Shown: in pieces, positions 34,944 through 47,595 of the stretch | How positions within the stretch are numbered: position 1 is the stretch's first letter | Layout of the letters: every line of letters begins with the position of its first letter | DNA from: Drosophila miranda | Lineage: Eukaryota > Arthropoda > Insecta > Diptera > Drosophilidae | Assembly: GCF_003369915.1 (NCBI RefSeq) | Contig: NC_046676.1 | Span: 7,533,501-7,597,500 of the forward strand | Direction of reading: 5' to 3' | DNA length: 64,000 nt | Made by a program: the position numbers and the translations under genes | Notes under the pieces: model-generated | Told to the model about the DNA's origin: nothing | Seen by the model: the letters and a program-made list of their open reading frames with translations, nothing else | The model's database searches: none

Positions 34944-36958
34944 TCTTCATTCCCAAAGCTGGGAAAGCCTCGCACTCAGCTGCAAAAGACTTTAGACCAA
35001 TCAGCCTATCGTCCTTCCTCCTCAAAACCTTTGAGAGACTCGTCGGGCTGCAACTGAGGACAACTATACACCCTCAGTTGCTGTCAGGCGCACAGCATGC
35101 CTACCGGAAAGGAAAATCCACGGAAACGGCTCTTCATGAAGTGATCTCAGCGGTAGAGAAATCTCTGCATCACAAAGAGTACTCACTCATAGCCTTTCTC
35201 GATATTGAGGGAGCTTTCAACAACGTTGTACCGGGCGCCATTACAGAAGCCCTGACTGACCTGGGGGTGGACCGTCACTTGGTGATGCTCATTGATCAAT
35301 TGCTCACATGCAGGACGGTGACATCATCGATGGGATCGTCCGCCCAGTCAAGGTATGTCAACAGAGGCACCCCGCAAGGTGGTGTCCTGTCTCCTTTTCT
35401 GTGGAACATAGCAGTCAACAAGATTCTATTTGACCTAGAAGGGGGGGGCTGCAAAGTCGTGGCCTATGCGGACGACGTTGCGATTATCTTCTCGGGGAAA
35501 TACCCCCAAACACTGTGCGACTTAATGTCCACAAAGCTAGCGCAACTGTCGGATTGGACAGAATCGCGCGGTCTGGGAGTAAATCCCTCAAAAACGGAAC
35601 TCGTACTATTCACAAATAAATACAAGGTCCCGCCCCTCAACCCTCCAATTCTACAAGGATGCAGGCTCTCCTTTAGCGACAGTGCCAGTTACTTAGGGTT
35701 GGTAATTGACAAGAAGCTTAGCTGGAACCTGAATGTCAAAGACAGAGTGAAGAAGGCAATGACTGCACTCTACACATGCAAAAAAGCTATTGGGCTAAGA
35801 TGGGGTATGATCCCAAGCATAGTCCAATGGATATATCAAGCTATAGTTAGACCAATACTACTCTACGGAGTTACGGTGTGGTGGCCGGCCCTATCAAAAA
35901 GGGCGATCACCAAGCAACTGGGCAAAGTCCAGCGGACTGCCGCCCTATGCATCAGCGGAGCTCTTCGCACCACCCCAAATGATGCGCTAAATGCCATCCT
36001 ATGCCTACAGAGCCTTGACCTCGCAGGAAAGGAACGGGCAGAAGCAGCAGCAATACGTCTAAGAGACTCAGATCAATGGGTGACACAGTGCATAGGTCAC
36101 TCAGCCATATTAAATAATAGCAGTACCGTCCCCTCAAAAACAGACTACCAAGTTCCAAGAGAGTACACAGACACTCCCTTCGACACAATCATCCCTCACA
36201 GAGACGAATGGCTCGAGGGACTCCCAGGCCCAGATGGGGCCATAAACATCTTCACAGATGGATCAAAGCTGGACGACAGAGTCGGAGGTGGAATCTACTC
36301 TGAACAGCTAAGCATAAGGCATTCCTTCAGACTCCCAGATCATTGCAGTGTCTTTCAAGCGGAAGTCATAGCAATCAGGGAGGCTCTAGACTGCCTACAA
36401 GCGGCTGCCGTCACGGCAACCAAGCTAAACATTTATAGCGACAGCCAGGCTGCGATCAAATCGCTTATCGCGATTTCCTCGAACTCGGCCACCGTGGCAG
36501 ACTGCCGCAAATCTCTGCACGAGATGGCTCAGCAATTTGCTATTAGCCTGATTTGGGTCCCGGGCCACCGGGACATCGAGGGCAACTGTATAGCGGACGA
36601 GCTGGCCAGATCTGGCACTACAATCCCCCTTCTCCAAGACAAGGAGGATATCTGTATGCCAATGGCCACCTGTAAGCTCATTATAAGGGAGCAATACAAG
36701 CGACTAAAAAACGATATGTGGCAAACAGTGCCACGATGTCGCACAACTCGGCAAACATGGCCGACCATGGACATGAAGCGCACCTCCGAGCTCCTCAAGT
36801 TAAGCAGGAAAAGGTGCAGCGTAGTCACACGTTCCCTCACGGGACACTGGCTAATAGGCACCCACGCTATTTTTCTCGGTGAAAAAACTTCTATGAAAAT
36901 CCCAGCGCCAACTGTAAGAACAAGTCCGAAAGCGAAAAGAGAGTGCGGGAATCGCTAA
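34904..36958 (+). pseudogene. LINE ORF2 part 3: reverse transcriptase and RNase H
   Basis: Open for 684 codons. RT motifs: KDFRPISLSSFLLKTFERL, AFLDIEGAFNNV (first catalytic Asp), GTPQGGVLSPFLWN and VVAYADDVAI (catalytic YADD). The RNase H domain follows: INIFTDGSKLDDRVGGG, FQAEVIAIREAL, NIYSDSQAAIKSL and WVPGHRDIEGNCIADELA, with all acidic residues present. After SLTGHWLIGTHAIFLG the expected CCHC and 3' end are absent, and the last 25 or so codons appear to be read-through into flanking DNA. Confidence 0.82.
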
Positions 36959-37035
36959 TGAGATCGTTTCATTCGATTCCGACAGTGAGATTATCAGCGT
37001 ATTTATCCGACAGCCGCCCAACCATTAAAAGGAGG
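36886..37035 (+). other. Open-frame segment at the LINE 3' junction, origin unclear
   Basis: Beyond the recognisable LINE, two plus-strand frames stay open. One reads RKRKESAGIANEIVSFDSDS and on to a stop at about 37029, resembling an acidic protein tail. The other starts YENPSANCKNKSES and continues about 70 codons. Either could be a remnant of a host exon or of another element. No family recognised. Confidence 0.25.
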
Positions 37036-38153
37036 CGCTCTGTTTTTGGTAAAAACACAACCTTATATATGTGTATATTTAATAAGCGTTATGTTTTTCC
37101 TTTTATTTGACTTAAGGCTAATATCAAATATGTTGAAAGGTTTTGCTAAATAAATACTGAAACGTGTATACAAAATGTATAAAAGAAAAACGTGTGTTGT
37201 GTGTCTTAAAAATAAGGGTATTATGTACAGTATACATATTCTATTGTAGGTAGGTCTTTATCTGATCATGTGTGCTGCTTTGCTTGGTATACAACAAGTC
37301 AAAAGGTATAGAATTCATAGTTTGTTCTTCGACAGCGCGTTTCTACTGCGCGTAATATTCATATACTACGTTTAGATATTTTGTAGTCTTTCTTAATTGG
37401 TAACAATTTCTAGGTACAAAGGGGGTACATATTTTTATGTATGTATTTATTCCTTTTTTGCAGAGCTATAGAGTTCTCATATGTATTTACGCTCGAAATG
37501 GGGGTTAGTTTAAGTAAATGTTTCTTTCATTTCAACGTTGTTTTATAAACTTTCTCGTCAATTCATCAACAACAGTATTTATTACAAATACCTGTGTAGG
37601 TATGTACGTACATGTAAGAGGCCAAGAAGCCAGACCAGGTCGGGTCTTCTTGTGGATATTGTTTAGTATCTGTATATGGCAGCATCTAGTATAAGCATAC
37701 ATACATACATACATATATCAATAGATTCCGAGTAACTTTTGCGCACAGCGTGTAATGCTAAGGTTAGTAAATACATTTATGGTTCAAAATACAGCAGTTT
37801 GCAGGACATATTCGGTTATAAAAGCAATTAATAGGGCATCCAGCTCCTTGTTCTGATTGAAAATGAAATGTACATGAGATGGCAGCATATCCAACAATTA
37901 CTTGCTCACTTTAGACATATATACTATATTATATGAATGTATATGCATATGTATATTCCTTGTGCCTACGGATCCAATAAATAGTCGCACGGTTTGTGAC
38001 ATAAACGGTTGTAATAAATAAAATCTTGTCTTGCTTAAAATGACGCACACACACTCATATGTACACGCACGCACAGCCCACAGTCGCACAAAAAGCCACA
38101 GAAACATACGACATACAATACACATCCTTACATTATCCCTGTTCCATGCCCGT
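37036..38153. other. AT-rich region, mostly Asap 3'UTR
   Basis: No coding sequence supported. It contains TACATA/ATGTATGT microsatellite stretches (about 37690-37720) and probably the minus-strand 3'UTR of Asap; candidate minus poly(A) signals (plus TTTATT) occur near 37447, 37578 and elsewhere. Confidence 0.45.
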
Positions 38154-41100
38154 TTAGTCAGGCAGCATATGGACGAAACTGACGGGAAACATGCCACGTC
38201 GCGCCGGCTGTCCCTCGATGATGCCCTCCATCCAGTTGTCATCGTCAGTGCGCTCATTCAACACAATCAGTATCTCGCCCTCCTTGAACTCAAGCTCATC
38301 ATCGTTGTCCGCCACACAGTCGTAGAGCGCCCTGCACCGTCTCTGCCCATTCTGTGGATCAGTGGAAAAAGATTAGCCCGTGCACAATCTCAATACCGAT
38401 GCCCCCCCGCCCCTCCTTACATTGTGGAATTTTCCGCTTGGGCCTGGTCCTGGAGCGCCTTTGGATGGATTGTCGGGCGACGAGTTGAGGCGATCGTTGT
38501 CGCTGGATGAGACATTCGATTCGGCCGAATGATCCAAGCCACCGCCAGAGCTGTCCATGTCTGTGTGCCAGGACTCGTACTCGGTAAAGTTGGCCGATTG
38601 ATTTATCAGCTGCAAAAAGGACACAACAGGACAGCAACAGGATTAGCCAACATCAAAGTCTCTCAGGCGCAAAATATTAGTGCAGCAAAATTGTAACATC
38701 AAAAGAAACGGATTTGAATTGTGTGGGCGCAGGGGTTATTGCTTTGAAGGATGCAAAATAAAATGGACATTTTAGTAGGGGAACGAACACAGCAACAGCA
38801 ACAGCAACAGCAACGACAACGACAACGACAACAAGAACGGTTTTTTTTAGGTATTTCGCTTGTCATAGAATGAAAATGCAAATGAGCAAAAGAGTTTGCC
38901 ATTTACCGTCTCCTCACTGGACTGGGACAATCTCAATCTCAAAATCTCACTGTGTTGCTTGCGCTAAAAATTGTTTACCAAATGCAAATAGATACAGATA
39001 CATTGAGAGGTTCATATTATATTACTACAGGAACTACAGAACAGGACCTGCTGCTCAGCCAATGGGAGCGCCCCTTGGGAGCACAACTCACCTTTCGCGG
39101 CGGTGCTATCGGACCCTCGTCTATGGAACTGATGCTCTCATTCGACTGTCCATTGGAAATCTCACGCTCTGTGGATTAAAACTGGGTAAAAGACTGTACA
39201 GAACACATCGTGGGGCTGGGTCTCACCTGACGGCGGTCCTGGTGGCGGTATCTTTGGGCGCATCAACGCCGACTTGTCCACATGCTTGAGTGTCGGCAGC
39301 TCCCCAGTGGGTGGAAGGACAAGCTTGGCTCCAGCCAGATGTATATTACGATTCAGCGACTCCCCGCTGGGCGAGCGCTTGTGGCCAAATGTTGTCATGG
39401 CAGGCATCAGGCTGCTACTGCTGCTGCTGCCATTTCCCGATCCGCCAGGGATACCGCCATAGCCGCCCCGGGGACTGCTCTCGACGCTGCGCAGGTGGGG
39501 CAGCGTGCCATAGGCCACATCCAGGGATTGGTTCTTATGATTGATGGCCCGTATGTCGTTGGCATCAAAGTTTTGCGAGTGCCTGGGCGGATGCGGTAGT
39601 GTGCCATAGAAGGAGGAGCTGGAGGAGGCGCTGCCCAGCGTGCCAGGCGGCGGAGCCGGAGCTGTGCGCTTCTTCAGAGAGTTCATGTTCGCCGTAGATG
39701 TGGACTTGCGGGCGCCGCCCGTCACATGACCCAGCTCACTCTGCTGCATATTCAGACTGTTCCTCGCCGCCCTTACACTCTGACTGGAAACTGAGCTTGG
39801 ACTAGAGCCACCGCCCCCGTTGCCGCCGGCACCACCGCCCACATTGCTAACCAGATACTGGCCCACACTGATGTGCGACTTTGGCGACGTTCCCGCCGAA
39901 TGCGTGTAGCTGGGCAGGCCCGAGGGCAGCGTAAACTGGCGGCTGGGACAGTTGGCGATTGGACTAGAACTGGACTGTATGGAGTCGCAAGTGGAGGAGC
40001 GTGAGCGCAGCACTGGCGAATCCCCGCCAGCAAAACTGGGGGGACGTGAACGAGATTTCTGTAAATCAATGACATGGAAACGAATAAGAAGGAATTCCCG
40101 AATTCGTGAAGTAGAATCGCAAAACATACGCGCTCATCGATGACTGTTTCATCGTCACTAAAATCCGTGGAGCCATCCTCGTTGGGCAGATTCCAATCGG
40201 TGTTTATGTGATCAAAGGCGCTCTTCTCCCGCTTTATGGCACATTCAATCTAGGATACAAACACAATATGATTATAGGCCCGATCAATATCAAGCGAGTA
40301 TTTATCACGAGTATTGCATCTTCCTCACCAGTTCTCTGCAGCCATTGTGTCCCATCTCTTTGGCTATATCCAGCGCTGTTTTGTTTTGCGAGTTCTTCAG
40401 CTCGTAGTCTGCTCCCGAGCGAAGCAGCAGCTTCATACACTCCCTGCGATCGTGGAGAGCGCAAAGGTGCAGAGCCGTATTCTTTCCGGTCAGATCCAGC
40501 AGTCCGGCTGGATTGGTGGCCTTGTTCAGGCCCTTCGGCGGCATGTTCTGTATGAGAAAGTCGACAATGTGCAGCGTGGAGCCCATCTCCCGCAGAACGG
40601 CCAGATGCAGAGCTGTCTCCCCCGCATCCGAGCTGGGCAGGCAGCAGGTGAGATCCGCGCCCTCTGCCCACACCTGCAGCAGTTGGCTCATGTCCGCATT
40701 CACGATGGCCTGCTCCAGATCGCACCGCAAATCGTTGTCGTCCGAGCAGGTGCGCATCACATAGCGCTTGGCCACGTACTTGGCCCGAATGAAGTCGTAG
40801 CGTTCCTCCCTGAGGATAGAAAATAGAAAGATGGTTACAGCTTGATGAAGATCTCTCTGGAATGGCGGGATACCTACATGCTGCTCTCGTGCTGTAGCTT
40901 CCCGCGGCCCAGCTTTGCCTCCATGATGTCGTTCAGCGTACTGTTGCCCATGGCCCGTGCGATCAGCAGATTGGCCGTGGTCAGATTGTCGAGCGTTAGA
41001 CTCTGGATGCGCGAGTGATGAACGCCCAGATCACGATGCACTCCCGAGCACTGGATGCACACCAGGATTCCGAAATTCAGGCTGATCCAGGTGACATCGT

Positions 41101-44100
41101 TGCGGGAGCCGCAGTCGCAGCAGCGGTCGTTGCCGGGTAGCAGCTGCACGTAGCGGATCACAGTCTTCTGCAGCTCCACCAGGCTGGGGCTCATCTGGGG
41201 ATTCGCGTGCTGGAAGGCCTTGGTGAGGGCCTTCTCCTTGCAGTTGACCAGCACGGCCATCCAGGCCTTCTGATCGGCCTCGTCCTCGGCCTGAAAGTGG
41301 TACGGGCGATTGTCTGCGAGTGGAATATAATTATAAGTATGCTGGATTCATCGAGATCTTTCACTTACAGCTTATCAAATCGAAGCCACGCTTATCGTCC
41401 GGAACCGGCTTGATCTGGCAGGTGAGCAGATTGACTTGGGTCGGCGGCTTGGACTCGTCCGCATGGAAGATGTCCAGGAAACCATCGCTGGTCACCCGGC
41501 AGCGCCTCTTCTGCCACACGCGACGCACCTTGCCCTCGCTCTTCTTGAGCAGATGCCCTTGTCGCGTGACCCCGTGATGCTTGTCGCCCTGCAGCTGGTG
41601 CAGAGAGTAGCCCGCCCCCCCGCTCCGGCTCTGGCTATCCGACGACGGCACATTGTCCACCCGCTCAAAGTCTGGGGTGCTGCGCAGCATCGTTCGTAGA
41701 TCGAGCAAACTGCGCCGATCCTCGTCCTGCTTCTGCTTGATCACGTGCAGCTTCTCGCTCAGATCCCCGATGTATGTGCCAAAGTGTTCGATGGTCTGGA
41801 GCCCATCTTTAAAGTAGCTGCAAAGAAGAAGGAGTTGGTTGGCCTTAGGTTTGAGTTCAGGCTCTAGATGGCTCTGCCACTCACTTGTTCAGGGCGTGAT
41901 AGTACTCGACTAGGTGCTGCAGCAGCTCGATTCCTGTTTTGGTTTTAATATCCTTGTACTTGAGCAGATACTCGCACGTCTGCAGCTGGTAGAGCCTCCG
42001 CTCCTTCTCCATTTCCTCGGACACCACAGCGGCATCGATCTCCGTGCGCACCATGCCCGCCTCCTTGGCCTGGGCCTTCTTCTCCTTCTCGATCTTGATG
42101 AATTTCGCCTCGTAGTCCTTGGCCGCCTTATCGAACGGCCGCTTCATGTCCCCCTTGACGCCCCTCAGTTCGCTCTTCAGCATCGAGTCCACCGGAAACA
42201 TCACAATGTTGTTGATGTTCTGCATCTGCAAAGGCATGAGGAAGGGCATGGATAAAGACTCGGATAAGGCTGGACTGCACTTGGTATATGCAGGCGACAT
42301 ATATGTATATGTACCAGGGTCTTCAACAGTGCACTCAGCTCCTTGGTGACGACGCTGAACTTGAGGAACGCCGCCCCAATGTCGGGCTCGTCCTGATCGA
42401 TCACCTTGCCGCCGAGTCGCTCCAGAGCTCGCACCATGAACATCTCATTGTCCACATGGGCTGCAATAAGACAGAAAGATATCAGTATCTGGGGCAGCAC
42501 TCCATATCGTGTACTTACTGTTCCCCGAGTTGTGTATGGCCTTGACCGCCTTCTTCAGCTTCGTGAGGCCTTCCCGGTCGAACTCCAGGCGCTGCAAAGA
42601 GTGAGCAAAGATCGTTTCAGTTTTTATAGTTATGGGGACGGGTAGCGGTAGCCGTAGGGGCAGGGACAGGGGCGATTTCCTCAGCAGCATTCCAGCTAAA
42701 AACGGAAGACAATCAAATGTGCCTATTCCATGCATGGAAACGGAATCCATGGGCACAATTCTATAGCACACCAAATGCATTTAATAGCAGAATTTGGTAT
42801 TCCATCCACTGCCGCCCCACTTTGTATGGAAAATGTGTCCACAAGGTCATTTCGTTTAATAAAATTAATAATCACCAGAACCCCAGACCCAAGCCCAGTT
42901 CCCATTTCAAATGCAGCCCCCCACCATCTGATGCATCGCGGCATAAATCAATTAAAACCAGTCCAACGGCGGTGCAATCTCCCTTCATTCTCTTGAGGGC
43001 TCCCTTTTCTAGTTACAATCTCTACTATTACTCGAATTATGTGATTTGTGGAAAACTCCCCTCACTCTCCTCTCTTTCCTTTCCCCCTTGACCCATTGAC
43101 TTTTCCCCAATTGGCTTCAATTCAATTGTTTTTGGAGAATATTGAATTAAATATCAGAAGAGAGCCACCCCGCTGCCGATGGATCCACATGAATGCCTTT
43201 TCTGATTGCTGATGGCTGGATGGGGGCTCTCTCATGAATTATGAACTCGAACAACCATTTGATGCCAATAAATTCTGACGGCTATTACCAGCGGAGATTA
43301 GATTAAATGTTTTTTTTCTTTGTATTTATAAGCTGGTAATATCTACAAAAAAAAAGAGCCAATGCCATCCACCTTCGCTTCCCCCTGTGACTGGGGCTTT
43401 GCAACATCTAAATCCTTATCAGCGAAACCTCGAGGCGAGCATCAACTGGCAGCGCCCTGCACACGACATGTACATTGTTTTTGAGATTTTCTCGAGCATT
43501 GTGCCGGGAGAAGTTCAAAGTAAGGACGTGGTTCATCGTAGAATTTCCTGGACAGCTCACAGAAACCATTCGAATGCAAAAACACACGTTCCACCGCATA
43601 CGGATATGCGAAGAACAATACCAATAACTAGCTCAAATCAAAATCAAAGCCAAGTCTCGATTTGGAACTCGTTTCTCTGGGATCTGCTGGCCGGTCGGAA
43701 CGGGTCGGTTGACGGGTTTGCTGTTTTGATAACAAAAGGCGCTAATTTATACTGAATCAAACCCTGAAGCCCGAGAAGATTACTGCTGAAACCGCAACAT
43801 GGTTTATAGAACACCACAAATATTTAAATTTGTATAAGATATACATGGGTCCTACCGTCTCCCTGGCGACGGCTGGGAATGACTAACACTTGGCCAATGA
43901 TTCAGTGAGTTGGAGTTGAAATTCATCTTGGACCAGAGGGAAATTAAGAGAAAACTACATATTTTCTAAGGCTAATATTTAATTTAATTTTAGACAGATT
44001 TACATACACGGGAATCGGTAACGGGGAACGGGGAACGGTATGGAACACGCAATAAAAAGAGACAAAAACTGAAATGAGATGGAAATAAAGCACACCGCCC

Positions 44101-45268
44101 GACCGTCTGCCGGAATGGGGGTCACTGGGCTGGGCGCCTGCGACTGCGACTGGGCCTGGGCCTGGGACCACTAAAAATCCATCAGCGAAATTAAATATTA
44201 AATGTTTGATGTGGAGGCCGGCCCCGAGAAGGCGTGACGTGACGTGACGTGACCAGCAGCTCTCTTGGCACCAATTATCAAATGTGTGGAGCGAAGCGGC
44301 TGCTGCACGGGACCTGTACGGGAATATGGGATGTGGATAGAGGATAGGCATAGGCACACTCTCTCAGAGTGTGTGTCGGGGGAGCTGTGGCACATTTAAC
44401 AGCAGATATTGCATAATTTCCATGGCCAGTCGCTGTTTGCGGGGCTCTGTTTAAATGACAAATGGGATGAATTTTCCACTTGAGCAACAGCCACTTTCTG
44501 TGGGCCACTTTCTGTGGGCCACTTTCTGTGGGTGATGATAAGTGAGCGCTTTTCCACCCGCCCAGGGCAGCCATTCCCATTCCCCCGGACTAAGCTTTGA
44601 CTAATCAATGCGGTTGCTTTTCTGGTATTTTTGTTCTTATCACACGCCTTTTCCGGCCCCGCAACACCACTTTGCCTTGTATTTGTTGTACTTGGGCTTA
44701 TCAATGCGGTGGGGTGGGAAAGCGGGAGAGGACGCATCAGCAGCTGCTGCGGGGTGACTAAAAATAGAAATTGCAGCACACTCGTGTGGCAGAGACACCT
44801 CCCATTCCCGCACTCTCCAGTCCTCAGCAGCCAGCTGTGCTGCTTTAATTAAGAATGCATTTAGTGGGTCCCGCGACCCGCGTTAAAGGAAAACCACCTT
44901 ACAGCAGAGAGAGAGAGGGAGAGAGAGAGAGAGAGAGCACGCGCGCGTGATAGAGAGAACGAGAGAGAGCAAAATTGGCTCCAAGCCAATTTATAGAAAT
45001 CTCTTTTGTTGCTTCTAATCGTATTGTGGGGGGAGAGAGACGCCGACGCCCCTTCTTTGGGTACTGCACCGCATCACACAATCACTTTTCCAGGGAAAAC
45101 GTCGATTTATTTATAATATTTTCTGTCATCATTGCTTACCTCTTCCAGAATGCCAATCGTCTGGCGGCAGTCCGGCATTCGCGAGGCGAAGGTAGAGGTG
45201 GTGGGAGAGCTATAGTCAGAGCGCGTCTCCTCCACAAACTCGGAGATGGCTATCAGGGCTGGCGGCAT
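38154..45268 (-). CDS. Asap: Asap: ArfGAP with BAR, PH, ankyrin and SH3 domains
   Basis: Thirteen coding exons: 45140-45268, 42519-42591, 42315-42460, 41885-42225, 41369-41817, 40878-41313, 40329-40809, 40130-40249, 39227-40058, 39092-39168, 38907-38963, 38421-38609 and 38154-38351, giving 1175 residues; every junction stays in frame. It begins [15 protein letters not shown], like the ASAP family. Order: BAR helices (about 30-270), PH (about 290-400), ArfGAP zinc finger CxxCx16CxxC with the arginine finger in [15 protein letters not shown] (about 420-525), ankyrin repeats (about 545-685), a long Ser/Pro/Gly-rich linker (about 725-1005), and a C-terminal SH3 ([15 protein letters not shown] ... 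[13 protein letters not shown]). It stimulates GTP hydrolysis on Arf1-type GTPases and shapes membranes. A 2.5-kb first coding intron separates exon 1. The 57-nt exon 38907-38963 could be a cassette. Confidence 0.95.
38907..38963 (-). CDS. Asap: Likely cassette exon of Asap
   Basis: 57 nt, phase 0 on both sides, encoding [19 protein letters not shown]. Acceptor TTTTTAG and donor ACG/GTAAAT flank it. Inclusion or skipping keeps the frame, which is why alternative use is likely. It sits between the Pro-rich linker and the SH3. Confidence 0.6.
42592..45139. other. Large first coding intron of Asap
   Basis: No separate gene seen. A GA-repeat tract of about 40 bp lies at 44905-44937, and three tandem copies of the phrase CCACTTTCTGTGGG lie at about 44490-44535. 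A (GTGAC)n run is at about 44236-44252. The intron may hold regulatory sequence. Confidence 0.5.
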
Positions 45269-46560
45269 CTTGTTCGACTGGACTGGCTTCTTGCTGCAGG
45301 GGCACAGGACAATCAACAACAACAACAGTTTACTACGTCCAAGGACATGCACACGGAGCGAGTACGAGTGCGAGTACGAGCGCGATGCCGATGTCGATGG
45401 AGGGAGGGAAGCAACGAATAGAAACTTCGGGGCACGGCACGGCGCGAACACACGGCACAGGAACAGGCACCGCTGCCGTGCTGCTGCTGGCCTTGTGGCG
45501 AGAAGCGACAAAGAAAGGATCAAAACGAATGGCACAAGGGGCAGGCAGCAGCAGCAGCAAGCAACAAGAATCAGGATAACGCCTTCTTCGATGGGCGACG
45601 ACTGCGTTTGTATGCGAGTGTGCGGTGTGTGGTGTACGTGAGTTTGAGAGTGTGTGTGTGTAGGTGCGCGAATGTGGTGTTCTATTTTCGTGGAGTTATT
45701 TGTATTTGGTCACCGCTCTGCCTTTGGATTACTAGTATTATTATTGGAGTTACACTTTCCCTTGCCTTGCACTGCTAGTCACTCACACACACACATATCA
45801 CATATTTACGCACTGGTCTTCTCATCATCCTAGCACTCTCTTCCCCGCGATTCGATTTTTTTGGTACTATGGGCAGCGGCAGCGCAATTAGCGTTGGAAT
45901 AGAGAAATGCGCAGTGCATTTTCACAGCAGTTTAGTGTGTGCCACATTTTGGATCTAGCATCTAGCACTTCCACACAAACGACGACACTGGACACTGGCA
46001 CTGGGGCATAATTAATGGTTCGCTAGTGCTTAATAAATTAATTGTTGTTTTATTGTGCTGCTGGCGTCTGCATTTTCACTGGTTACTGGTTGCTACACTT
46101 TGGGGATTATGGATTATCTTAGGCCTTCGTTTTGGGTTGTATTTTTCAGATTAATTCTCTTGATTTCTTGTGTTTCTTAGATTTGTGTTTGTTTTTTGTG
46201 TTTGCTCAATTTTTTACTCGTACTGGTTATTTGCTACTAATGGGAGGATAAAGAGGGTATGGACAACAGCAAAACGACCAAGAAAATGCAACGAATGCAC
46301 GGTAAAATCCACACCTTTTGCTTAACACACCTTGAAGTCAAAAGGCAGTTTTTCTCGACGCCCGCGAGGTGAGGTTTGTACGAATCTTGCAATTTGCCTT
46401 GGCTGTTTTTGCCTGTTGTCCATACCCTTTTTTATAGCCCATTCAAAATTTCGACTCATTTTATCGTTTCGGAGAGAGCAGTAGTGTGACCGTCGCGAGG
46501 TCATACAATTAGTGCTGGTAGCCTGGGGACGCAAAGATTTCTCTCGATCTCACTGCATGC
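45269..46560 (-). promoter_or_regulatory. Asap 5'UTR and promoter with Ohler motif 1
   Basis: On the minus strand CGGTCACACTA (plus 46482-46492) is an exact match to the Drosophila core promoter motif 1 (YGGTCACACTR), which is bound by M1BP and sits close to the TSS. It probably marks the Asap start, giving a 5'UTR of about 1.2 kb unless spliced. CAG/GCA-rich stretches occur at 45300-45570. Confidence 0.6.
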
Positions 46561-46742
46561 CTTCCCCATAAGGCTGTCTCTGTTTATGCAGTTAGCCAGT
46601 TAGCAAAGTCTAGTGTCATAAAGCTATTATACAGTGTGTACACATTGGTCACCATGGTATAAATAATATTGATATTAATTATTAAAAGGATTGATGCTTC
46701 GCGTTTCGTGTTTGGTTTCCTCACCCAGTTTAAGTGCGTTTT

Positions 46743-46771
46743 ACCACTAACCATACTGTATGGTTAGTGGT
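46743..46771. repeat. 29-bp perfect palindrome
   Basis: Arms ACCACTAACCATAC and GTATGGTTAGTGGT are exact reverse complements around a single central T. It could bind a dimeric factor or form a cruciform or hairpin; no known motif recognised. Confidence 0.9.
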
Positions 46772-47595
46772 TTTACTCATTTCCCGGACAAATTCACACT
46801 TTTTCTCTCACACGATATATCGTTATGCTTAGTAGGGCTGCAAACTTAGATACTCAATAGTATCGAGAAGAAATTGCAATTTTTCTGTGCTGCCAATTAT
46901 TTAAAGGTGGAGGTGCGTGAGTCAGAGATATAGAGGAAGGAGCTTTTTCTTTAGTTTTTATTCATTCATACTTTATCGTTCCCTATTCACAGGCTCATCA
47001 TTGTATTTTCCCGCTCAAGCTTTGAGCGAATAGGTGTGTTGTTGTAGCTTATAGAGATGGTCACAAACCCGAATAAGAGAGGAGTAATCATATAGTTATC
47101 GTAAAAAACCATCGACTCAAGCCATAATATGTCAACTGGCAGACGGTATATTCTCTTAATACATATGGTTTTTTTTAAGTTAGAACAATGTTTTGAGAAA
47201 CATCGATGTTTTCAAATTTTCTATATATTTATTTTATAATATGTCTATAAGTAAGTTTTGTAAACACTAAAATATGAAATTTATGAATTATTAATCCCTT
47301 TCTTACACTAGGTTGAGTTATTGAGTTTCGAGCAAAACTCAGTTTAGTTATGGTTGCGATTCAGTTGCATTTGTTCGATTTTCCTAATTTCTTATCCCTG
47401 TTCTGCCTATTGTAACAACCATCAAATTAATAGTGGCGTAATAATTATTTCTGAGGGAAAAGGAAATAAATAAATACTTTAAACTAATTTTATCATTAGA
47501 TCAAATATATTACTTATAGATTATTATTATAATATTAATAATAGCACTAACCATACAGTATGGCCTTTAAACTGTTTCTGGTGTAATTCTATCGT

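Larger units (their letters stand above)
31764..36885 (+). mobile_element. Nearly full-length LOA-clade non-LTR retrotransposon (LINE)
   Basis: About 5.1 kb: a 5'UTR (about 31764-32282) with strong hairpins, ORF1 (32283-33584) and ORF2 (from 33511 to about 36885). ORF2 carries apurinic endonuclease, reverse transcriptase with YADD and an RNase H domain. RNase H plus an ORF1 with a DUF4780-like domain suggests the LOA clade (relatives include bilbo, TRIM and Baggins in Drosophila). ORF2 is in three main frames here, with changes near 34325 and 34890, and the end after RNase H is lost, so this copy cannot move by itself. Most of the coding sequence is still clean, so insertion is fairly recent on the scale of the genome. 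No target-site duplication or 3' tail was identified. Confidence 0.85.
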
